From NCBI GenBank assembly GCA_946619625.1, contig CAMOMF010000029.1:1-9591 (forward strand): a stretch of 9,591 nt of DNA, given 5' to 3'. Shown here piece by piece: positions 5,608 through 9,591 of the stretch. Every line of letters starts with the position of its first letter. The first letter of the stretch is position 1. Origin of the DNA: an uncultured Bacteroidales bacterium. Lineage in GTDB: Bacteria > Bacteroidota > Bacteroidia > Bacteroidales > Paludibacteraceae. Below the pieces are notes generated by a model, which had not been told where the DNA came from, did no database searches, and saw nothing but the letters and a program-made list of their open reading frames with translations. The translations under genes were made by a program, and so were the position numbers.

Positions 5608-8379
5608 ATGAAGAAACAACTACTCTTTGCTCTGCTCTTTGCCTGCACAACTCTTTCTGCGCAGCAAACCATGGAAAAACTCAACCGTGCGCCTGTTGCG
5701 GTTTATACCGGCTCAGGAGTGCATGTCAGTTGGCGCACTCTCCTTTCCGACGCCGACTCGCTCGCTTTCAATGTTTATAGGGGAGAAACCCTCCTTACCC
5801 AAACGCCACTACGCACCACCAACTCGCTCCTCGATGCTGCCGGGCAGCCCGGCGCAATCTATCGCATCGAGGCCCTACACACACCCGACAGCGTGGAGAC
5901 GTTCTCCACTACTGCGTGGAACAGCATCTATACAAGTATCATGTTGGACCGGCCCGCTTCTATCAAGAACGGCAACACCACCGGACGTTATCGTCCCGAT
6001 GACATCAGCGTCGGTGACTTGGATGGCGATGGTGACTACGAGATGGTAGTCAAGTGGATGCCTGACAACGCAAGGGACAATGGTACCAAAGGTTATTCCT
6101 CTCCTTGTATTCTACGCGCGTACGAGATGGATGGCACCTTCCTCTGGTCTGTAAACTTAGGGCTGAACATCCGCTCCGGAAATCACTATACTCAATTCCT
6201 TGTTTATGCCTCCGACGGGGACGGCAAAGCCGAACTGATATGCCAAACCGCACCGGGTTCTACCGATGGTTTGGGACGCTATGTCAGTGCTGCCGCAACC
6301 GACTCTGCCATTCTGGCGATTAACAACGAAACTACTTACATCAACTCCAACGGACATATTACCGGAGGCGAAGAACTGCTTACTGTTTTCCGCGGAACTA
6401 CCGGCGAAGCCATGCATACCGTTTGGTACAACCCCAATCGCGCCTGCACAGTGGGCGGGCAGGCTGCATATAACACCTCCGCATGGGGAGACTCCAACTA
6501 CAACCGTGGCAACCGGATGGTGGCATGTGTCGCCAACCTCGACGGACTGAATGCCCTGCCAACGGCTATCTTCGGGCGCGGATACTACACTCGTTGTTAC
6601 ATTTGGGCGGTAGATTGGAACGGACAGGCCCTTACCACCCGCTGGCTCCATGCCTCCACTTCCAAGAGCGCATGGAGTGTCTTCGATGCGAATGGAAACA
6701 CCATCGCCTCTGCCTCCGGACTTTCTGCAACGGCATTCGGGCAAGGTGTACACGGCATATCTGTAGGCGATGTGGACGGCGATGGCAAGGACGAGATTGT
6801 CACTGGCGGCGCTACTATCGACAACAACGGCTCACTCCTCTGTTCTACTGGTCTTGGACACGGCGATGCTATTCACTTGGCGGACTTGGTTCCAGACCGT
6901 CCGGGATTGGAGATCATGATGCCCCACGAGGACTCTCCTTACGGCTACGATGTGCATGATGCCACCACAGGTTATATTCTTGCACGCAAAACCGGCGCTT
7001 CCGACACGGGACGCGGATTGGCGGCGGACTTTTTCCCCGAGCACCGAGGCTTCGAGTGTTGGAGCAGTATCGACAACAACAGTTACGCTTGCAATGACGG
7101 CGCTGTCGTTTCCTCCAAGAAACCCGACACCAATTTCCGTATTTATTGGACAGGAGACATCTACGACCAGACGTTTGACGGACGCTACAACGCCGACTCT
7201 CTCAAGTCTTTCCCACGTATTCGCCGATGGAGTGGCAGCAGTGCCTCCCCGGTCATTGAGTTCAGTCGATACGGACACCCCCAGTCTTGCAACCCCACCA
7301 AATCGACCCCTTGTCTGCAAGCCGATATCCTCGGCGATTGGCGTGAGGAACTGATTATGTACCGGTATGAGAAAGATTGGTCTGCACCGCAGGTCGAACT
7401 CATGATTTTCTCCACACCTATGCCTACCGCCTATCGTCTGCCATGCCTCATGCAGGACCACCTCTACCGTATGGGCATCGCTTGGCAGAACTGCGCCTAC
7501 AACCAACCGCCCCATCTGGGAATCTATTTGCCCGACTATTTCGGCTTGGAGCAACCACAAGAACCGGACACTACCAAGGCGGACACGACTGACATCGCAG
7601 ACCCACTCACCGTCATGGCTATGATGCACTTCGATGACAACCTCAACAACGAGGTAACGAACAGCCCGCTTTCTGCTGTCGTCTTCACGCCCCAATACAC
7701 CGTCGGCATCAAGGGACAGGCGGTCGATTTCAGTGGAGCAAACGATGCCACGGCGCACCTTACCCAAGTACATTACGACAGCCTCAATATCGGTACCGAA
7801 AGTTTCACCCTCGCTTTCTGGTTCGCCGCCCAATTGCCGAACAATGTGGACCAGTACCTTTTCCACAAGGGCAGCACCACCGCCAATGCGGAAACGGGGG
7901 CCACTGGCAAATGGATTGGAGTGGAGTACAAGAACGGAACGCTCAAGTTCGCCATTGACGACGATGTTACTAAGACGGAGGTCTCCCGGTCAGGCGTGGC
8001 TTGCTTTGACGGCAATTGGCACCAGTTGGTTTGCATACGCAACGTCACCAACAAGCAACTGCGTCTGTTCCTCGATGGGGTACAGATTGCCGCTGGCGCA
8101 GACGATACGGGTGACATTAGTGAAACGGAAGATTGGGTGCTTGGCAACTCCACGGTTCGCTTCAATTGCCCATACACCGGCAAGTTGGACGAACTCGTAT
8201 GGTACAAGGGTGCCACCAATGCCGCTACTGTCAAGCAGTGGTACGATGACATGCTCTCTCAGCACGACGCCTTGCCTGCCGTCTCTGCCGAAACAGGTAC
8301 GGTCAAGCGTCTGGAGAACGGACAAATCGTCATTATTCGTTCAGACGGTAAATACTCCGTTTTAGGAATAAAGTTGTAG
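5608..8379 (+). CDS. Rhamnogalacturonan lyase, polysaccharide lyase family 11, with C-terminal LamG domain
   Basis: 923 residues with a signal peptide at 1-19 (LSA/QQ). Residues about 25-100 are an FnIII-like N-terminal module. About 105-645 match the PL11 beta-propeller: acidic calcium-type loops GDLDGDGDYEMVVK (136-149), SDGDGKAEL (202-210) and GDVDGDGKDEIVTGG (387-401), plus NIRSGNHYTQFLVY (187-200) and CQTAPGSTDG (212-221), which are hallmark stretches of YesW/YesX-type enzymes. Family role: beta-elimination of the rhamnose-galacturonate bond in the rhamnogalacturonan I backbone. A linker with DTTKADTTD leads to a LamG/concanavalin-like domain (about 668-882), probably carbohydrate binding. 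A short tail (897-923, KRLENGQIVIIRSDGKYSVL) resembles C-terminal tails I associate with secreted Prevotella and Bacteroides proteins and may be a sorting signal. The gene is downstream of and probably co-transcribed with the hydrolase, because no separate promoter is evident. Typical PL11 proteins are about 600-650 residues; the extra length is the LamG and tail. Confidence 0.93.
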   Translation: MKKQLLFALLFACTTLSAQQTMEKLNRAPVAVYTGSGVHVSWRTLLSDADSLAFNVYRGETLLTQTPLRTTNSLLDAAGQPGAIYRIEALHTPDSVETFSTTAWNSIYTSIMLDRPASIKNGNTTGRYRPDDISVGDLDGDGDYEMVVKWMPDNARDNGTKGYSSPCILRAYEMDGTFLWSVNLGLNIRSGNHYTQFLVYASDGDGKAELICQTAPGSTDGLGRYVSAAATDSAILAINNETTYINSNGHITGGEELLTVFRGTTGEAMHTVWYNPNRACTVGGQAAYNTSAWGDSNYNRGNRMVACVANLDGLNALPTAIFGRGYYTRCYIWAVDWNGQALTTRWLHASTSKSAWSVFDANGNTIASASGLSATAFGQGVHGISVGDVDGDGKDEIVTGGATIDNNGSLLCSTGLGHGDAIHLADLVPDRPGLEIMMPHEDSPYGYDVHDATTGYILARKTGASDTGRGLAADFFPEHRGFECWSSIDNNSYACNDGAVVSSKKPDTNFRIYWTGDIYDQTFDGRYNADSLKSFPRIRRWSGSSASPVIEFSRYGHPQSCNPTKSTPCLQADILGDWREELIMYRYEKDWSAPQVELMIFSTPMPTAYRLPCLMQDHLYRMGIAWQNCAYNQPPHLGIYLPDYFGLEQPQEPDTTKADTTDIADPLTVMAMMHFDDNLNNEVTNSPLSAVVFTPQYTVGIKGQAVDFSGANDATAHLTQVHYDSLNIGTESFTLAFWFAAQLPNNVDQYLFHKGSTTANAETGATGKWIGVEYKNGTLKFAIDDDVTKTEVSRSGVACFDGNWHQLVCIRNVTNKQLRLFLDGVQIAAGADDTGDISETEDWVLGNSTVRFNCPYTGKLDELVWYKGATNAATVKQWYDDMLSQHDALPAVSAETGTVKRLENGQIVIIRSDGKYSVLGIKL

Positions 8380-8410
8380 TGCTTTCTTGATGTCGGTCCG
8401 CCTTTATATA

Positions 8411-8718
8411 CTATAGGGCCCGCTTTCATTCACCGTAGAGCCATAGCGTGCTGTGGCTCTACTATAGACCCTCCGCTTTCATTCACGGTAGAGCCATAGC
8501 GCGCTGTGGCTCTACTATAGGGCCCGCTTTCATTCACCGTAGAGCCATAGCGTGCTGTGGCTCTATTATAGGGTCCGCTTTCATTCACTGTAGAGCCATA
8601 GCGTGCTGTGGCTCTACTATAGAGCCCGCTTTCATTCACCGTAGAGCCATAGCGTGCTGTGGCTCTACTATAGGGTCCGCTTTCATTCACCGTAGAGCCA
8701 TAGCGTGCTGTGGCTCTA
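8411..8718. repeat. Six tandem 51-bp units, each with a 28-nt palindrome, between convergent genes
   Basis: Units start at 8411, 8462, 8515, 8566, 8617 and 8668. All are 51 bp except the second, which is 53. Each carries a near-perfect inverted repeat with arms GTAGAGCCATAGC and GCTGTGGCTCTAC around GT (GC in unit 2). The palindromes start at 8435, 8488, 8539, 8590, 8641 and 8692. The only internal mispair is T with G at arm position 10, kept in all six; the outermost pair is also lost in unit 3. The segment between palindromes (TATAG, variable GGGCCC-like bases, CGCTTTCATTCAC) is conserved too. A degenerate partial unit may precede the array at about 8394-8410. The array starts 32 nt after the PL11 stop and ends 16 nt before the SDR stop. 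No T-tract follows the hairpins, so they are not classical intrinsic terminators, though they may still end or protect converging transcripts. Confidence 0.95.
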
Positions 8719-8733
8719 CTGCATTTATCATAC

Positions 8734-9513
8734 TTACTGAACAAACTTCAGGCGGCGGAGTAGGTACAGCACCAACCGGTCAGGCAAATGTTTCAGTACC
8801 GGTACGGCAAGCACGTTCCAACCACCTGCCAGATACACTTTCCTTTTGGTGCAGAACAAGCGGTGTAGTGCACGATGAACCAACGTGGCGGGCTGCATCG
8901 TTATGCCTGTGCGGAGCAATACACGTGCCAGCTTCGGCGGGAAGGGCAGCAATCCTGTATTGGTGGACCCGGGGGCAACTGCCAACACATGTATGCCCTG
9001 CGGTTCGTATTCGTACCAAAGGGAACGGCTGAACTGCAACACGTAGTTCTTGGTGGCGTTATATAGTGGAATAGTGGGCAAGGCTGTCCATGCCGTCATG
9101 CTGGACATATTCAGAATAAATCCTTTTCTCCGCCTGCTCATTTCCTCCCCGAACAGGCGGCATAGTTTGGTTAGTGTCAGCACGTGCAAGTGCAGGATGG
9201 TTTCTACTTTCTCGGGCGCAGTATGTGTCAGCACATCAAATACCAGTATGCCCGCATTATTCACCAACACTTCTGTTTCTATCTTGTTTTCCGCCGCGAA
9301 GTTAAACAGTTCCTCTGCGGCGTCCCTCTTCGCCAAATCCATGGCAAGGGTGAGGGTCTGTACACCATATCGTGCATGCAGGGTTTCCGCCACTTCACAT
9401 AGTTCGGCTGGCTGGTTGCTCACAAGCAGCAAATCGTAGTGGTAGTCGGCGGCAAGTTGCTCGGCGTAGTGCATACCGATACCGCTGCTCGCTCCTGTTA
9501 CGATGGCATACAT
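8734..9513 (-). CDS. Short-chain dehydrogenase/reductase (classical SDR)
   Basis: 259 residues, cytoplasmic, no signal peptide. Rossmann nucleotide-binding motif TGASSGIG at 6-13, DL at 59-60, NNAG at 85-88, catalytic Ser138 (MSSMT), Tyr151 and Lys155 (YNATK), and PGSTNT at 181-186. All classical SDR residues are present and the length is typical. Family role: NAD(P)(H)-dependent oxidation or reduction of an alcohol or carbonyl. The substrate is not predictable; the sequence resembles the broad 3-oxoacyl-reductase/DltE-like group. The C-terminal 40 residues are hydrophobic and basic (LAVPVLKHLPDRLVLYLLRRLK), which could allow membrane association. The ATG at 9513 is placed right before the Rossmann strand; the frame is open further upstream, but an earlier start is unnecessary. 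It overlaps the preceding gene by 16 nt, suggesting translational coupling, and faces the PL11 gene across the repeat array. Confidence 0.92.
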   Translation of the reverse strand: MYAIVTGASSGIGMHYAEQLAADYHYDLLLVSNQPAELCEVAETLHARYGVQTLTLAMDLAKRDAAEELFNFAAENKIETEVLVNNAGILVFDVLTHTAPEKVETILHLHVLTLTKLCRLFGEEMSRRRKGFILNMSSMTAWTALPTIPLYNATKNYVLQFSRSLWYEYEPQGIHVLAVAPGSTNTGLLPFPPKLARVLLRTGITMQPATLVHRALHRLFCTKRKVYLAGGWNVLAVPVLKHLPDRLVLYLLRRLKFVQ

Positions 9514-9591
9514 GACCTTGCTTTCTTTTTCGTCCCGGCAATCTCTTTCAGCGCGCGAGCCAGTACCGGATCCCTCCTCAGCGCGATAATA
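9498..9591 (-). CDS. C-terminal end of an unidentified protein, 5' part outside window
   Basis: The last 30 codons of a minus-strand frame end at TAA (9500-9498), 16 nt inside the SDR gene. The visible residues, IIALRRDPVLARALKEIAG followed by a lysine-rich end (TKKKARSCMPS), look like an amphipathic helix and a basic tail, as at a real C-terminus. A second frame here, continuous with the SDR frame, is also open but reads less like protein (YYRAEEGSGTGS), and the third is closed by a TGA. The family cannot be named from 30 residues. Confidence 0.45.
   Translation of the reverse strand, partial: IIALRRDPVLARALKEIAGTKKKARSCMPS

Noticed and set aside
5608..5670. Lipoprotein signal in the lyase (Cys12 in LLFAC)
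   Set aside because: The Cys comes after only 11 residues, too early for a full hydrophobic core, and a normal signal peptidase I site (LSA/QQ) follows.
6832..7866. 344-codon open frame on the minus strand
   Set aside because: It is antisense to the PL11 lyase, whose family motifs run through this stretch. The antisense translation shows no recognisable domain.
8411..8718. CRISPR array
   Set aside because: The sequence between palindromes is conserved rather than unique, the units abut as 51-bp tandem copies, and no cas gene is nearby.
8435..8719. Six classical intrinsic terminators
   Set aside because: The hairpins are strong, but none is followed by a run of T on either strand (TATAGGG-like sequence follows), so only a non-classical role in ending transcripts is possible.
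8430..8744. 17-residue repeat protein on the minus strand
   Set aside because: It starts only with TTG inside the SDR gene and exists because the repeat period is 51 nt. The opposite strand is equally open, and the conserved feature is the palindrome.
8448..9032. 194-codon frame on the plus strand across the repeats into the SDR gene
   Set aside because: It has a non-ATG start inside the repeat array, and its second half is antisense to the well-supported SDR.

Overview
The window looks like a chromosomal segment of a Bacteroidales bacterium (Bacteroides, Prevotella or a relative). The evidence is two promoters of the Bacteroidetes type (TAnnTTTG at -7 with a TTG-containing -33 element), the absence of clear Shine-Dalgarno sites, a golvesin-like domain protein typical of this group, and a secreted PL11 rhamnogalacturonan lyase with a LamG domain and a short C-terminal tail of a type I associate with surface and secreted enzymes of the group. 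The genus cannot be fixed from the sequence alone.

Layout. Positions 1-3893 (minus strand) hold a two-gene unit. The upstream gene is a 1003-residue secreted protein that I read as a zinc N-acetylmuramoyl-L-alanine amidase (Amidase_3-like) split by an inserted golvesin-like domain and followed by FnIII-like and GATase1-like domains. It overlaps by 8 nt the start of an RlmD/TrmA-family 23S rRNA uracil-C5 methyltransferase, which runs off the left edge. Positions 3894-4372 are a divergent regulatory region. It has two near-identical promoters facing outward, a palindrome over one -7 box, a 9+3+9 operator-like palindrome, and duplicated sequence blocks.

Positions 4373-8379 (plus strand) hold two secreted enzymes that may be co-transcribed: an alpha/beta-hydrolase whose start lies almost on its predicted transcription start, and the PL11 rhamnogalacturonan lyase. 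They are separated by 77 nt that contain a 21-bp tandem repeat. Together they suggest a small pectin (rhamnogalacturonan I) locus in which the lyase cuts the backbone and the hydrolase may remove an ester. No SusC/SusD pair or regulator lies in the window.

Positions 8380-8733, between the convergent lyase and SDR genes, are almost filled by six tandem copies of a 51-bp unit, each carrying a 28-nt near-perfect palindrome. This is the most unusual structure in the window. Positions 8734-9591 (minus strand) hold a short-chain dehydrogenase and the last codons of an unidentified gene that overlaps its start by 16 nt.
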